DNA of 7,114 nucleotides from contig JAUVLS010000068.1 of NCBI GenBank assembly GCA_030600625.1, forward strand, positions 1-7,114. The letters are read 5' to 3'. Below the pieces are notes generated by a model. It did not search any database. It was not told where the DNA came from and saw nothing but the letters and a program-made list of their open reading frames with translations. This stretch comes from Bacteroidales bacterium (GTDB lineage: Bacteria > Bacteroidota > Bacteroidia > Bacteroidales > UBA12077). Shown one piece after another: positions 6,437 to 7,114 of this stretch. The translations under genes and the position numbers were made by a program. Positions within the stretch are counted from its first letter, which is position 1, and each line of letters starts with the position of its first letter.

Positions 6437-6464
6437 AAAAGCGCACCTAAACAAGTACGCTTTT
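6437..6464. terminator. Bidirectional intrinsic terminator between convergent genes
   Basis: The arms AAAAGCGCAC (6437-6446) and GTACGCTTTT (6455-6464) form a ten-base stem with one mismatch around an 8-base loop. It is preceded by an A-run and followed by a T-rich stretch, so it can work in both directions. It ends glutamine synthetase transcription 20 bases after its stop. It was probably also the transporter's terminator, since it directly adjoins copy 2 of the transporter tail. It now lies some 800 bases from the transporter's own stop codon and separates the lipoprotein gene from glutamine synthetase transcription. Confidence 0.75.
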
Positions 6465-6483
6465 CAAATATTTTTGTAAATAT

Positions 6484-7114
6484 CTACATGCAATGTAAAT
6501 ATTTCATTACTAATTCTCTTAGCTCATCTTCTTTTCCATATAATCTTTCACTTAAATCTTTATCTTCATAAGATTTAAGTTTTTTAGCAATCTGATCAAT
6601 ACTCCCAACTGGGAATATTCCTTTCTTTTCGAAAAATTCTCTTTTTTCAATTAGTGTATCAGCAGATTCCCAACAAGATTGTGGTAAGCATTTTAATTTT
6701 GCCAATTTATCTTTATGAGCATCATCAAAAATGTTTATATCCATGTACAATTTTTCGGCCATTTCTAATGCATCAGGCATTTCTAAACCATGCTGAGCAG
6801 CTACAATTATACCTGCTATATATTGATAAATATCAGCAGAACCATCGCCCGACCTTAATTCAACAGTTTGTTTTCCCGGAACGTAAGGAATACGTCCTGT
6901 CTCTTGTGGGTTAGCATCTTTTATCATGCTTGTATCGGCAATCCATCCAAGTGGAACTCTTACCAGAACTGATCGGTTGCTGTCGCCCCAGCAAATATTT
7001 GTTGGAGCTTCCTGATGTGGAACCAAACGTAAATATGAAGTAGGAATTGTATTCCCAAAAGCGGTTAACGGTGCAGCAAGGTCTAAAATACCGGCAATCA
7101 TTCTCCTGGCTACA
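6484..7114 (-). CDS. Glutamine synthetase family protein, C-terminal part (partial, 5' end beyond the right edge)
   Basis: About 209 codons are visible, ending at TAG (6486-6484). The frame stays open to the window edge (VARRMIAGILDL...), so the ATG at 7101 is internal and not the start. NTIPTSYLRLVPHQEAPTNI and WGDSNRSVLVRVPLGW correspond to the active-site region of type I glutamine synthetases (usual form NSYKRLVPGYEAP...NRS..IRVP). GKQTVELRSGDGSADIYQYI is the counterpart of the glutamate-binding ELRSPDPSANPY region, here in the GSAD form found in a sub-branch of the family. The C-terminus SCWESADTLIEKREFFEK and KYLHCM fits the same branch. The enzyme would join ammonia and glutamate with ATP to make glutamine in the cytoplasm. 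The E. coli adenylylation motif NLYDLPPEE is not conserved (KLYMDINIFDD instead). The family is sure; canonical glutamine synthetase activity is likely but not proved by a fragment. Confidence 0.88.
   Translation of the reverse strand, partial: VARRMIAGILDLAAPLTAFGNTIPTSYLRLVPHQEAPTNICWGDSNRSVLVRVPLGWIADTSMIKDANPQETGRIPYVPGKQTVELRSGDGSADIYQYIAGIIVAAQHGLEMPDALEMAEKLYMDINIFDDAHKDKLAKLKCLPQSCWESADTLIEKREFFEKKGIFPVGSIDQIAKKLKSYEDKDLSERLYGKEDELRELVMKYLHCM

Larger units (their letters stand above)
6397..6440 (+). repeat. Direct repeat copy 2 of the transporter 3' end
   Basis: This is the second copy of the 44-base unit at 5592-5635. It differs at two bases (6406 and 6410); the block 6411-6440 is identical. 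Weaker similarity continues leftward to about 6384, with one base deleted relative to the transporter gene. It runs directly into the hairpin at 6437-6464, which is probably the original terminator of the transporter gene. Confidence 0.9.

Noticed and set aside
5592..6440. The flanking repeats as an insertion-sequence target-site duplication
   Set aside because: A 44-base imperfect duplication ending in coding sequence is far longer than normal target duplications. The interval has no transposase and I found no terminal inverted repeats.
6654..6914. Plus-strand open frame opposite glutamine synthetase
   Set aside because: It is a shadow of a strongly conserved enzyme.

Overview
The window reads as chromosomal DNA of an AT-rich member of the Bacteroidota, most likely near Bacteroidales/Marinilabiliales. 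The evidence is a DUF4783 secreted protein beside nadC (a Bacteroidota-specific family), genes without strong Shine-Dalgarno sequences, and Bacteroidota-like lengths and motifs for the housekeeping proteins. No tRNA, rRNA, CRISPR array or transposase is visible.

Left part: a 3'-truncated rlmH (23S rRNA methyltransferase) runs off the left edge on the minus strand. Across a roughly 130-base AT-rich spacer, a plus-strand run of closely spaced genes begins: a DUF4783 exported protein, nadC (NAD synthesis), a YihY/BrkB-family membrane protein and pdxH (pyridoxal-phosphate synthesis). Overlaps or gaps of at most a few tens of bases suggest one operon. A cation-chloride-cotransporter-type (SLC12/APC) permease with the family's cytoplasmic C-terminal domain follows in the same direction. 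Its first ATG falls inside the first transmembrane helix, and the conserved sequence before it is encoded in frame but has no ATG, GTG or TTG start.

Right part: a partial glutamine synthetase gene enters from the right edge on the minus strand, convergent with the transporter. Between them lies a minus-strand gene for a probable lipoprotein with a metallopeptidase-like EExxH motif. The 3' end of the transporter gene, including its last 12 codons and stop, is present twice, 805 bases apart (42 of 44 bases identical). The lipoprotein gene sits exactly between the copies, and the apparent original bidirectional terminator lies next to the far copy. I read this as a small one-gene cassette inserted at the 3' end of the transporter gene, leaving a tail fragment behind. 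This and the transporter start problem are the most unusual observations. The remaining genes are ordinary housekeeping functions.
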